NCBI GenBank assembly: GCA_950097015.1
Contig: CATNEN010000035.1
Span: 1,304,001-1,368,000 of the forward strand
DNA: 64,000 nucleotides
Direction: 5' to 3'
Source of the DNA: Macrostomum hystrix
Lineage: Eukaryota > Platyhelminthes > Macrostomidae
Within the stretch, counting starts at the first letter, position 1. Each line of letters begins with the position of its first letter. The notes under the pieces were generated by a model, which did no database searches, had not been told where the DNA came from, and saw only the letters and a list, made by a program, of their open reading frames with translations. Shown piece by piece: positions 11,070-22,138 of this stretch. Position numbers and translations under genes: made by a program.

Positions 11070-12487
11070 ATGCGCTCTCCGTCGCCGCTAGAGGAGGCGG
11101 CAGCTGGCGAGAACAGCGAGCTGTCCAGCCTCCGACATCAGGTTAGCCGACTGCGGCGCGAGAATTCCGGCCTGCTGCGCCGACTGGACGATGCCGAGAC
11201 CGGCAGGGCGGCGGTCACCGCTCGCCTTCGCCGCTGTCGACAGAGGGCGGCGCGGCTGCGGCACCGGCTGGCTCTGGCAGAGGCGCTGCGTCGGGAGGCG
11301 ACCGCTGCGGCTACGCTGGCCCGCCTCGGCGACCTGCTAGCATCGGCAGAGGCCGCTTGTCGTCGGCCGTCGAACGCCTTGTCAGCTAGTTTGCAGGCTT
11401 GGCGGGAACAGCTCCGATTGGCTGGGTGAGGACTTCCCTTCTTATTCTGTGTTATTATAGACAAGATTATGATATGTTATCTTGTTCCAATCGGCTATAC
11501 TTGGCTTCTTCTCGGGGGAGCAGTCTAAGGCGTTTGCCTCTCGCGCCAAGGTTCCTGAGCTCGAATCCGCGGCGCGGTCACATTTATTTGGGGCAATTTA
11601 CGCCCTAGGAGGGCCAACCTCCAAGGCACAGTGAGAGTATACGCTGCCTGACGATGAGAAATTCAGGGCAGATGTACACACCTGTGTGAGCGTGTGCCTG
11701 CGTACAGTATCTGCGTGTGTCAGCGAAATTTGCAGATTTGCCTCCTCGCTGACTGCGGGTCTAGTGTCACCTAATGATGTGCCATTCTCTGCAATTAGCT
11801 CGTATTATTTTTATTATTAGTTTTCTTCGTGCCGAAGCTGATAGCAGTCTCGCCGCGTTCAATCACTCGCCTTCGTCTCCGCCGCCGACGCCGCCTTCGC
11901 CGGAGTCGCCGCCTTCTTTGCCGCCGCAGCCAGACTTCGACTTGCTTCGCCGATTATCAGCCGAATCGCCGTCGCCGTCGCCTTCTCCACAGCGGCCGTC
12001 GTCCTCTCATTCAACATTGTCGCCACGGGCTGCTGGCGCCGTCGCCTTCAACCCCTTTGTCGAGCCGCTCGCTTGTCGAGTCTGGCATCGTGTAGTTGAA
12101 GTCCTGCCAGACGTATCGCTGGCCTCGGTTGAGTCGGCTCTGTCCAGCCTGTCCGCCATCGACCGGGTGCGCGCGTCCGAGGCCGACCTGGCGGCCAGCG
12201 TCATCGCCAAGCTGCTCCTCGAAGTCGACGCTGACGTTGCATCGTCTTCTTTGCCGCCGCCGCCGCCGCCACCGCCTGGTTTGGCGTTCGACGCGCCATT
12301 GTGTGCCGTCTGCCAGGAGGCACTGGTGTTGACTCCGGCCGATGATGGCAGGTTTCGACTGCGCCAACTGACCTGCGGTCATCGATTTCACGACGCTTGC
12401 GTGCGCAGATGGCTGGCCGAGTGCTCTGCTTGCCCTACCTGCAGGCGGCACTATCTGATGCCCGAGGATTTCCCGCCGCTGACTTGA
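11070..12487 (+). CDS. Coiled-coil RING-H2 protein, probable E3 ubiquitin ligase
   Basis: Two exons, 11070-11425 and 11848-12487, give 331 residues; the phase 2 donor GTGAGG joins an acceptor at 11847. The acceptor is a tandem TAG-CAG, so one extra Ser codon may be included from 11845. Residues 15-110 are a charged Arg/Leu-rich coiled coil. A Pro/Ser-rich linker follows (about 125-175), then a short helical segment with LPDVSLASVESALSS, then a C-terminal RING-H2: CAVC, LTCGHRFHDAC, WLAECSACPTCR, which supplies all eight metal ligands (C3H2C3). The arrangement recalls the C-terminal part of DZIP3/TTC3-type ligases, but that is only a resemblance. Activity as an E3 is inferred from the RING. 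An AG with a weak pyrimidine tract lies 4 nt before the ATG, so an upstream non-coding or leader exon is possible. The intron is largely a SINE. Confidence 0.72.
11500..11822 (+). mobile_element. SINE-like element, family S1 copy 1, in RING gene intron
   Basis: tRNA-like head with GAGCTCGAATCC (B box), body with TTTACGCCCTAGGAGGGCC, a GACGATGAGAAA block, GTACACACCTGTGTG and a 3' end GGTCTAGTGTCACCTAA followed by ATTATTATTAG. Closely related copies stand at 27345-27625 (minus), 35850-36180 (plus) and in part at 18685-18795 (minus). Confidence 0.75.
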
Positions 12488-12504
12488 CAACCTGCCAACA
12501 CTTA

Positions 12505-13075
12505 CAGATTGGGATTTATTGCTCTACCGTCAGTAGTATGTGCTAGAATGCATTGTGTTTGCTCTACTGTCAGTAGTATGCGCTAGAATGTATTGTTTTT
12601 GCTCTTCTGTCAGTAGTATGTGCTAGAATGTATTGTGTTTGCTCTACTGTCAGTAGTATGCGCTAGAATGTATTGTTTTTGCTCTACTGTCAGTAGTATG
12701 CGCTAGAATGTATTGTTTTTGCTCTACTGTCAGTAGTATGTGCTAGAATGCATTGTGTTTGCTCTACTGTCAGTAGTATGTGCTAGAATGTATTGTGTTT
12801 GCTCTACTGTCAGTAGTATGCGCTAGAATGTATTGTGTTTGCTCTACTGTCAGTAGTATGCGCTAGAATGCATTGTGTTTGCTCTACTGTCAGTAGTATG
12901 CGCTAGAATGTATTGTGTTTGCTCTACTGTCAGTAGTATGTGCTAGAATGTATTGTGTTTGCTCTACTGTCAGTAGTATGCGCTAGAATGCATTGTGTTT
13001 GCTCTACTGTCAGTAGTATGCGCTAGAAGGTATTGGGTTTCCTCTACTATGAGTAGTATGTACAGAAGGTATTGA
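12505..13075. repeat. 40-bp minisatellite after the RING gene
   Basis: Unit contains GCTCTACTGTCAGTAGTATG and CGCTAGAATGTATTGTGTTT, about 13 copies, decaying at the 3' end. Likely within or just beyond the 3' UTR. Confidence 0.95.
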
Positions 13076-13625
13076 TTTTCTTTACTATTAGTAGTATTGA
13101 GTTTTTCTTGTATAAGAAGTGTGCTCAAGGAGATATTGGGTTTGTTATTCTATCATTTGTATAATTTAGAAGGTGTTGTAGTGCGAAATGTTTCTGTCGC
13201 TGTACAATTAATTAGATGTACTCTGATTTGATGTTAACTACTTTAAGTAGTAAAATTGTTCATAAACCTTCAATGGCAAATATTTGTTCAGGCAGTCAAC
13301 TTGAAAATCCTGTAAATTTGCAATTAGTGTGATTATTAATTTGTTATGTAAGTGCCTTATTGTGTGCATTTACGCTAAATAGATTTTTACAGTGATTTTA
13401 CGTTGCTATAACTACGTGTTATTATATTCTGTTCATCGCAACCTTCAATTTTGACGACATCGCGTTTCTTGTCAATTTCATCACTGCACTTTACCGTAAG
13501 CGAATTGTGCATCTTTGTCAGGACAATACTTTTTAAATTTAATGTTATTTTAATTAAATTGTTTTTAAATTGTTTTAACTTCTTTTAACGACCGATTTTG
13601 CTGTAAGACTACACTACTACATATA
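13076..13625. other. AT-rich spacer
   Basis: No gene, RNA or clear repeat seen; several AT-rich tracts could serve as transcript ends for the RING gene. Confidence 0.5.
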
Positions 13626-14728
13626 TCTACCCTGGAACCAAATCTGCATCCACTGTGTCTACCCTGCAATCCTATCTGCCTCTACTGTGTCTACCCTGCA
13701 ATCCTATCTGCCCCACCTGTGTCTACCCTGCAATCCCATCTGCCTCTACTGTGTCTACCCTGCAATCCCATCTGCATCCACTGTGTCTACCCTGCAATCC
13801 AATCTGCATCCACTGAGTCTACCCTGCAATCCAATCTGCCTCTACTGTGTCTACCTTGCAATCCTATCTGCCTCAACTGTGTCTACCCTGCAATCCCATC
13901 TGCATCCACTGAGTCTACCCTGAAATCCCATCTGCATCCACTGAGTCTACCCTGCAATCCCATCTGCCTCACCTGTGTCTACCCTGCAATCCCATCTGCA
14001 TCAACTGTGTCTATACTGCAATCCAATCTGCATCCACTGTGTCTACCCTGCAATCCCATCTGCATCCACTGTGTCTACCCTGAAATCCCATCTGCATTCA
14101 CTGAGTCTACCCTGCAATCCAATCTGCATCCACTGTGTCTACCCTGCAATCCCATCTGCATCCACTGTGTCTACCCTGAAATCCCATCTGCATCCACTGA
14201 GTCTACCCTGCAATCCAATCTGCATCCACTGTGTCTACCCTGCAATCCTATCTGCCTCTACTGTGTCTACCCTGCAATCCCATCTGCCTCAACTGTGTCT
14301 ACCCTGCAATCCCATCTGCCTCACCTGTGTCTACCCTGCAATCCCATCTGCATCAACTGTGTCTATACTGCAATCCAATCTGCATCCACTGTGTCTACCC
14401 TGCAATCCCATCTGCATCCACTGTGTCTACCCTGAAATCCCATCTGCATTCACTGAGTCTACCCTGCAATCCAATCTGCATCCACTGTGTCTACCCTGCA
14501 ATCCCATCTGCATCCACTGTGTCTACCCTGAAATCCCATCTGCATCCACTGAGTCTACCCTGCAATCCAATCTGCATCCACTGTGTCTACCCTGCAATCC
14601 AATCTGCATCCACTGTGTCTACCCTGCAATCCAATCTGCATCCACTGTGTCTACCCTGCAATCCAATCTGCATCCACTGTGTCTACCCTGCAATCCAATC
14701 TGCATCCACTGTGTCTACCCTGCAAAAT
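13626..14728. repeat. 32-bp minisatellite before fucosidase
   Basis: Unit contains CTGCATCCACTGTGTCTACC and CTGCAATCC, about 34 copies. A block of about 350 bp (with CTGCCTCACCTGTG and TCTATACTGC) occurs twice, near 13969 and 14323, showing higher-order duplication. It is open through all three plus frames and one frame runs into the fucosidase exon, but this is not coding. Confidence 0.95.
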
Positions 14729-14766
14729 ATAAACCCGATTTTCAGAGTCTAAAAGTCATCGCACAG

Positions 14767-14809
14767 ATGAATTGTTTTTCTCTTCCGTCGCAGTCTCGGG
14801 TGCCGCCAC

Positions 14810-14842
<33 letters not shown>

Positions 14843-17800
14843 CCAACTGCTCGCAAGGCCGCTACGAACCCACCTGGCAGTCGCTGGACAGTCGACCCCT
14901 GCCTGCCTGGTACGATCAGGCCAAGATTGGCATCTTTATTCATTGGGGCGTGTTCTCAGTGCCAGGCTTTGGCAACGAATGGTTCTGGTGGCGTTGGCGC
15001 GGCGTGCCACCGTTTGTGCAGCCTGAGCAGCCGTTTGTGGACTTTATGAATGCCAACTATCCGCCTGGGTTTACCTATGCGGACTTTGCCAGAGAGTTCA
15101 AGGTAAACTAGGATGTGGACTGTTTCTTTAGTTAGCTGTGTGAATCACCCTCCATTCATGAAAATCGATCTGCGCTACTTGAGAATCAATTGCCACTTTA
15201 ACTAATGAGAATCGCCGACCACCCCATAAGATTCGCCCTCCACCACATGAGAATCGCCCTCCTCCCTATGAGAATCGCCTCCACCACATGAGAATCGCCC
15301 TCCTCCCTATGAGAATCGCCTCCACCACATGAGAATCGCCCTCCTCCCTATGAGAATCGCCTCCACCACATGAGAATCGCCCTCCTCCCTATGAGAATCG
15401 CTTCCACCACATGAGAATCGCCCTCCTCCCTATGAGAATCGCCTCCACCACATGAGAATCGCCCTCCACCCTATGAGAATCGCCTCCACCACATGAGAAT
15501 CGCCCTCCACCCTATGAGAATCGCCTCCACCACATGAGAATCGCCCTCCACCCTATGAGAATCGCCCTCTAAACTATTAAAACCGCCCTCCTCCCTATGA
15601 GAATCGCCATATTAACCCATCAGAATCGCCCTCAAACCCATGAGAATCGCCCTCAAACCCATGAGAATCGCCCTCTAACCCTTGAGAATCGCCCTCCTCC
15701 CCATGAGAATCGCCCTCCTCCCTATTAAAATCGCCCTTTAACCCATGAGAATCGCCCTCTAACCCATGAGAATCGCTCTCTAACCCATGAGAATCGCTCT
15801 CTAACCCATGAGAATCGCCCTCCTCCCCATGAGAATCGCCCTCCTCCCTATTAAAATCGCCCTTTAACCCATAAGAATCGCCCTCTAACCCATGAGAATC
15901 GCCCTCTAACCCATGAGAATCGCCCTCCTCCGCATGAGAATCGCCCTCCTCCCCATGAGAATCGCCCTCCTGAAAGCCTACTTTCTATTAATTGCTGCAG
16001 GCGGAGCTGTTTGACCCGGATGCGTGGGCGGACATCCTCGCCAAGTCCGGCGCCAAATACGTAGTCCTGACAGCCAAGCACCACGAAGGCTACTGCCTGT
16101 GGAACACCAGCCATTCTTTCAATTGGAACTCCGGCCAGGTTGGGCCGAATCGAAATCTGGTAGCTGAGCTGGCCGACGCTGTGCGCAGGCGTGGAGGGCC
16201 CCGCTTCGGCTTATATCACTCGCTGTACGAATGGTACAATCCGCTCTACCTAAAAGACACGAAGAATAACTTTGCCACGCAAGACTTTGTCCGCTACAAA
16301 ACCATGGCCGAACTGTACGAATTGGTGTTGCAGTACCGGCCCGAGGTCATCTGGAGCGACGGCGACGCCGGTAAGACGCGTTGGCGGGGTCAACTGACCT
16401 CCCATACTTGATCTTGACCTCATTGACCTCCTCACCTCTCCTAACCATCCTTTCCAAAATGTAACTTTAAAAAATTCCTTTTTAGAGGACACTTTTGACC
16501 GGACCTTTTGGGAGGGTCAGGTCACCCAAATTCGAAACTCTCACTGACCCCATGGAGAGGTCAGTTGACCCCCTCACCAAGAACTTATACTTTATCTCCT
16601 GAAGAGGTCACTTGACCCCCTTACTCAAAACCCTCACTTTCATCATGAAGTGTCAGTTGACCCCCTCACTTGAAACCGTAACTTAATTTTAAACAGTCAG
16701 TTGACCCCCTCAATCGGAACGGTCGCTTACCTCATGGAGAGGTCAGTTGACCCCCTCACTCAGAACCCTCACTTATCTCATGTAGTGGTCAGCTGAAGCC
16801 ACTCACTCAGAACTGTCACTTACCTCACGGGGAGGTCAGTTGACCCCCTCACTTAAAAATGTAACTTAATTTTAAAGAGTCAGTTGACCCCCTCAATCGG
16901 AACGGTCGCTTACTTCATGGAGTGGTCAGTTGACTTCCTCACTCAGAGCCCTCACTTATCTCATAGAGTGGTCAGTTGACCCCCTCACTCAGAACCCTCA
17001 CCTATCTCATAGAGTGGTCAGTTGACCCCCTCACTTAAAAATGTTACTCAATTTTAAAGAGTCAGTTGACCCCCTCAATCGGAACGGTCGCTTACTTCAT
17101 GGAGAGGTCAGTTGACCCCCTCACTCAAAACCCTCACGTATCTCATGGAGAGGTCAGTTGACCCCCTCACTCAAAACCCTCACGTATCTCATGGAGAGGT
17201 CAGTTGACCCCCTCACCAAGAACTTATACTCTTGAGTGAATGAGGTCAGCTGATGCCCTTCACTCAGATCTGTCACTTACCTGATGGGGAGGTCATTTGA
17301 CCCCTTTCACTTGAAACTGTAACTTAATTTTAAAGAGTCATTTGACCCCCTTAATCGGAACTGTCACCTCATGGGGAGGTCAGTTGACCCCCCTCACTTG
17401 AAACTTTAACTTAATTTTAAAGAGTCAGTTGACCCCCTCACTCAGAACTGTCACTTACCTCATGTGGAGGTCAGCTGATCCCTTCTCTCAACCAGGTGAC
17501 CCCCAATACTAATCCTGTCGCACGCATCTCTCGCAATGAACAGGCGGGCCGGACTACTGGAATTCCACCCAGTTTCTGGCCTGGCTGTACAACGACAGTC
17601 CCGTTCGTGACTCCGTTGTCACCAACGATCGCTGGGGCTTCGGCACGGCCTGCCTGCACGGCGGCTATTTCACCTGTCAGGACGGCTACAATCCCGGCAA
17701 GCTGGTGCCCTATAAGTTTGAGAACGCCATGTCTCTCATTAAGGGCAGCTGGGGCTATGTCAGATATTCTACACTAGCCGACATCTACAGCCTGGACGAA

Positions 17801-19098
17801 ATGCTTCAGACGGTAATTAGCACCATCAGCTACGGTGGCAATGTGCTTATGAACATTGGCCCTACATCTGATGGCATCATTCCCGCTGTCCTCGAAGAGC
17901 GACTATTGCAACTCGGTGGCTGGCTTGCCATCAACGGCGAGGCCGTGTACAACAGTACGCCTTGGCTGCCGGCTCAGAAGGATACCAATTCATCTCAGGC
18001 GGTAAGTTCTAGATAATCTTACCTATTTGGAAATCTCTCTAAATTGCATATTCTTCCCGAAAAGTTATTATCCTCATGCGGAATGTTCTTCTCGGAACTG
18101 TCTCTTACCTTATGGAGAGGTCAGTTGACCCCCTCACTCAAAACCCTCGTCTCATAGAGTAGCCAGCTGACCCCCCCTGACTCGGAACTGTCTCTTACCT
18201 CATAGGGAGGTCAGTTGACCCCCTCACTCAAAACCCTCGTCTCATAGAGTAGCCAGTTGACCCCCCTTGACTCGGAACTGTCTCTTACCTCATGGGGAGG
18301 TCAGTTGACCCCCTCAAGTGAAATAGTCACTTACCTTATGGAGGGGTCAGTTGACCCTTCACTCAAAACCCTCGTCTCATAGAGTAGCCAGTTGACCCCC
18401 TGATTTAGAACTGTCTCTTACCTCATGGGGAGGTCAGTTGACCCCCCTCAAGTGAAATAGTCACTTACCTTATGGAGGGGTCAGTTGACCCTTCACTCAA
18501 AACCCTCGTCTCATAGAGTAGCCAGTTGACCCCCTGATTTGGAACTGTCTCTTACCTCATGGGGAGGTCAGTTGACCCCCCTCAAGCAAAATAGTCACTT
18601 AAATCATGGAGGGGTCATTTGACCCCCTCAATCGAAACTCTCACTAACCTCATGGTAAGGAGGTCAGTTGACCCCCTCACTCGAAAGGTGTGTCCCTCCC
18701 ACACCAGGCACACTCGCACAGGGGTGTGTACATCTACGAGTATATCTGCCCTGGCTTTCTCATCGTCAGGCAGTGAATTGCATAATCGCCTGAAATTAAT
18801 TCCTCAACCGCAGGTGTACTACACCAGCCGGCCGGACCTGCGCTCAGTGTACGCCTTCCTACTGTCCGGCCCGCCTCCGCCCGGCTCCGAGCCCGTCCGA
18901 TTGGCCTCGCCAAACTTTTCCGCCGCAGGAGCAGCCGCCCAACTGTTGGGCTGCCCAGCCGGAGCTGGCCAAGTTCGACTGGCGTACAAACCCGGCGTGC
19001 CCGGAGTCAGCCTCAGCCTGCCAGCTCTGGCCGGCTGCCCGGAACTGGCCGCAGGTCCTGGCGGGGCCTGGGTTGTCCGGCTGACTGGCCTGCTCTAG
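14767..19098 (+). CDS. FUCA1: Alpha-L-fucosidase (GH29), secreted/lysosomal
   Basis: Exons 14767-15102, 16001-16370, 17544-18001 and 18814-19098 join in phase to 482 residues. The enzyme removes terminal alpha-L-fucose from glycoproteins and glycolipids in the lysosome. Residues 1-30 form a signal peptide whose core is ten Leu, all CTG. GH29 landmarks follow: [20 protein letters not shown] and NEWFWWRW in exon 1; [17 protein letters not shown] and the nucleophile region VIWSDGD (the Asp of WSDG by family analogy) in exon 2; WGYVRYS and [14 protein letters not shown] in exon 3; a small C-terminal beta domain in exon 4. Length matches animal fucosidases (about 460-480). Introns 2 and 3 carry the same 46-bp tandem repeat. 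A CAG lies directly before the ATG and another acceptor-like tract lies 27 nt after it, so the exact 5' end could differ. Confidence 0.95.
15170..15972. repeat. 21-bp minisatellite, fucosidase intron 1
   Basis: Unit ATGAGAATCGCCCTCTAACC, with TCC/ACC/CTCC variants, about 37 copies; fills the intron almost from donor to acceptor. Confidence 0.95.
16385..17500. repeat. 46-bp minisatellite, fucosidase intron 2
   Basis: Unit contains GGTCAGTTGACCCCCTCACT and CTTATCTCATGGAGA; about 24 units. The core AGGTCAGTTGACCC is an inverted pair of AGGTCA-type half-sites two bases apart. The same family fills intron 3. Confidence 0.93.
18080..18685. repeat. 46-bp minisatellite family, fucosidase intron 3
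   Basis: Same core GGTCAGTTGACCCCC as intron 2 but with its own variants (CATAGAGTAGCCAG, GAACTGTCTCTTACC). Two sister arrays on both sides of exon 3. Confidence 0.93.
18685..18795 (-). mobile_element. Partial SINE-like element, family S1
   Basis: On the minus strand it carries TGACGATGAGAAAGCCAGGG and GTACACACCCCTGTG, matching the middle of the copies at 11500 and 35850. It ends close to the exon 4 acceptor of fucosidase. Confidence 0.6.
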
Positions 19099-19109
19099 TA
19101 TGGGCCGGA

Positions 19110-19742
19110 TCGCGGTGACTGATGGACTGAGTGACTGATGGATTGAGTGACTGATGGACTGAGTGACTGATGGACTGAGTGACTGATGGACTGAGTGACT
19201 GATGGATTGAGTGACTGATGGATTGAGTGACTGATGGACTGAGTGACTGATGGACTGAGTGACTGATGGACTGAGTGACTGATGGATTGAGTGACTGATG
19301 GATTGAGTGACTGATGGATTGAGTGACTGGTGGACTGAGTGACTGATGGATTGAGTGACTGATGGACTGAGTGACTGATGGACTGATTGACTGGTGGACT
19401 GAGTGACTGATGGACTGAGTGACTGATGGACTGAGTGACTGATGGATTAAGTGACTGATGGACTGAGTGACTGATGGACTGAGTGACTGATGGATTAAGT
19501 GACTGATGGACTGAGTGACTGATGGACTGAGTGACTGATGGATTAAGTGACTGATGGACTGAGTGACTGATGGATTAAGTGACTGATGGACTGAGTGACT
19601 GATGGACTGAGTGACTGATGGACTGAGTGACTGATGGACTGAGTGACTGGTGGACTGAGTGACTGGTGGATTGAGTGACTGATGGACTGAGTGACTGATG
19701 GACTGAGTGACTGATGGACTGAGTGACTGATGGACTGAGTGA
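19110..19742. repeat. 16-bp minisatellite after fucosidase
   Basis: Unit GACTGAGTGACTGATG, about 39 copies, starting 12 bp after the stop codon; probably 3' UTR. Confidence 0.95.
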
Positions 19743-19753
19743 ATGCTGTAGTG

Positions 19754-19759
19754 ATTAAA
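19754..19759 (+). terminator. Possible fucosidase polyadenylation signal
   Basis: ATTAAA stands just after the 16-bp tandem array that follows the fucosidase stop codon. If used, the array would be part of the 3' UTR. Confidence 0.35.
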
Positions 19760-20195
19760 GCTTTAAGAGTTTGTGTAATCAAGACACTGAAGTTTTTCTG
19801 TGTAAATCAGTAAATGCAAACATAATTGCAGAGCCTAAGTTATTGTGTCAGATTTTTTGCATTGATTTATGATTTTTTTTTATTGCTTTCATCTGATTAT
19901 GATGAAAGGGCATCACTATCAGTGCTGATCGACTATGAGTTCTACAGATAGTTTTTTAATAGTAGTTGAATTTTTTGGAACGAACAATATCTTATAAAAC
20001 TTTTGTTCTTTGAAAATTATCCGAAATTTTTCTGGCCTACTCTGTTATGTCATTCAGAATTATTCCGTTTTCAAATATTTTACTACACGCAAACCTCGCC
20101 TTTTGAGTTTTCCATTTAAAAAATTTGATTTGCATTGTCTACTTCTTGAACTAACAGAAATCTGATAGCTAGCTACAAGCACACCAAGAGACAGG
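19760..20195. other. AT-rich spacer
   Basis: Nothing recognised apart from T-rich tracts. Confidence 0.4.
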
Positions 20196-20199
20196 AGGC

Positions 20200-21465
20200 C
20201 TAGCTGGAATCGTAGCAAGAGTTCCAACTGGAATCGCAGCTAGCTGGAATCGTAGCAAGAGTTCCAACTGGAATCGCAGCTAGCTGGAATCGTAGCAAGA
20301 GTTCCAACTGGAATCGCAGCTAGCTGGAATCGTAGCAAGAGTTCCAATTGGAATCGTAGCTAGCTAGAATCGTAGCTAGAGTTCCAACTGGAATCGCAGC
20401 TAGCTAGAATCGTAGCTAGAGTTCCAATTGGAATCGCAGCTAGCTGGAATCGTAGCAAGAGTTCCAACTGGAATCGCAGCTAGCTGGAATCGTAGCAAGA
20501 GCTCCAAGTGGAATCGCAGCTAGCTGGAATCGTAGCAAGAGTTTTAAGTTGAATCGCAGCTAGCTGGAATCGTAGCTAGAGTTCCAATTGGAATCGCAGC
20601 TAGTTGGAATCGTAGCAAGAGTTCCAAGGGGAATAGCAGCTAGCTGGAATCGTAGCAAGAGTACTAACTGGAATCGCAGCTAGCTGGAATCGTAGCAAGA
20701 GTACTAACTGGAATCGCAGCTAGCTGGAATCGTAGCAAGAGTTCCAAGGGGAATCGCAGCTATCTAGAATCGTAGCTAGAGTTCCAATTGGAATCGCAGC
20801 TAGCTGGAATCGTAGCAAGAGTTCCAACTGGAATCGCAGCTAGCTGGAATCGTAGCAAGAGTACTAACTGGAATCGCAGCTAGCTGGAATCGTAGCAAGA
20901 GTTCCAAGGGGAATCGCAGCTATCTAGAATCGTAGCTAGAGTTCCAATTGGAATCGCAGCTAGCTGGAATCGTAGCAAGAGTTCCAACTGGAATCGCAGC
21001 TAGCTGGAATCGTAGCAAGAGTTCCAATTGGAATCGCAGCTAGCTGGAATCGTAGCAAGAGTTCCAATTGGAATCGCAGCTAGCTGGAATCGTAGCAAGA
21101 GTTCCAATTGGAATCGTAGCTAGCTAGAATCGTAGCTAGAGTTCCAAGGGGAATCGCAGCTAGCTGGAATCATAGCTAGAGTTCCAACTGGAATCGCAGC
21201 TAGCTGGAATCGTAGCAAGAGTACTAACTGGAATCGCAGCTAGCTGGAATCGTAGCAAGAGTTCCAAGGGGAATCGCAGCTATCTAGAATCGTAGCTAGA
21301 GTTCCAATTGGAATCGCAGCTAGCTGGAATCGTAGCAAGAGTTCCAATTGGAATCGCAGCTAGCTGGAATCGTAGCAAGAGTTCCAATTGGAATCGTAGC
21401 TAGCTAGAATCGTAGCTAGAGTTCCAAGGGGAATCGCAGCTAGCTGGAATCATAGCTAGAGTCAT
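20200..21465. repeat. 40-bp minisatellite with self-complementary core
   Basis: Unit contains GAATCGCAGCTAGCTGGAAT and CGTAGCAAGAGTTCC, about 31 copies. AGCTAGCT is a perfect palindrome, so each unit could fold back on itself. Confidence 0.95.
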
Positions 21466-22137
21466 AGTTTTTGTGGCTGTAAATTTGCGAAGTTATTTTA
21501 TCTATTTCTTTCGTTCTTGTTACTTTGTTGCATTCCATCAAGTAGCATAAATGCATAAATGTTGCCACGGTCTGTCTCAACTGGTTTCTACTAATGGATT
21601 GGCAATTAAATTCTCAAAATTTGTCCACATATTTTATATTTATCCAAGAACCGTAAACAGAAGGCAAAAAATAAATCGTTTAAATGCTAAAGACAATAAT
21701 TTTTTGCAATTAATTTTACCAATATTTCTCTATTTCACTTCCTCATTTCAGATAAGCAAACCTAGTATTCTGTTTAAGGAAAGTGTATTATGTAAATGTA
21801 TACCTTTGTTACATCTTTTTCGATACATATCGGCTAGTTATTGACCCATCAGGTATGAAGCAATGGTGGATCGGTAACGCGTGTCGTATTTTTTGCTTAA
21901 GGTCCCGAGTTCGTCTCCACAGCCAGTTCACATATTTTAGAAGAACAACCGCTTGAGTAGTGTTTGGAAATCTGAAACTAAGGATTTGCTTCTGAAAGGA
22001 AATCAATAAAGCTTAATCCTAAGCCATTCTCCTCAAATTTAAAGAAATTCCTGAGTTACTCAAATCTGTACCTTGGTAATAACTTTTTCTATACATATCG
22101 GCTAATTGCTGTATTATCGCCCCTAATAATCTTGCAG
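21466..22137. other. AT-rich region upstream of Rab39-like gene, with tRNA-like remnant
   Basis: At 21845-21925 the words GTGGATCGGTAACGCG and GGTCCCGAGTTCGTCTCC resemble A and B boxes of a tRNA-derived SINE head; it is not a full tRNA. A short sequence with ATACATATCGGCTA occurs twice (about 21824 and 22091). The 97-codon frame at 21551-21844 is not convincing. Confidence 0.45.
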
Positions 22138-22138
22138 C

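Noticed and set aside
11138-11464. Minus-strand frames opposite GC-rich exons (also 12011-12490, 35314-35697, 41178-42466)
   Set aside because: Shadows of real exons with strong GC-ending codon bias; no domains.
12505-13075. CRISPR-like array
   Set aside because: Units are directly adjacent without unique spacers, and the DNA is from an animal; the same applies to all other arrays.
13975-15111. 378-codon frame joining repeat translation to the fucosidase exon
   Set aside because: The upstream part is the 32-bp array; fucosidase has a normal signal peptide starting at 14767.
21551-21844. 97-residue hydrophobic protein
   Set aside because: AT-rich composition unlike the GC-rich exons here, no domain, overlaps a tRNA-like repeat zone.
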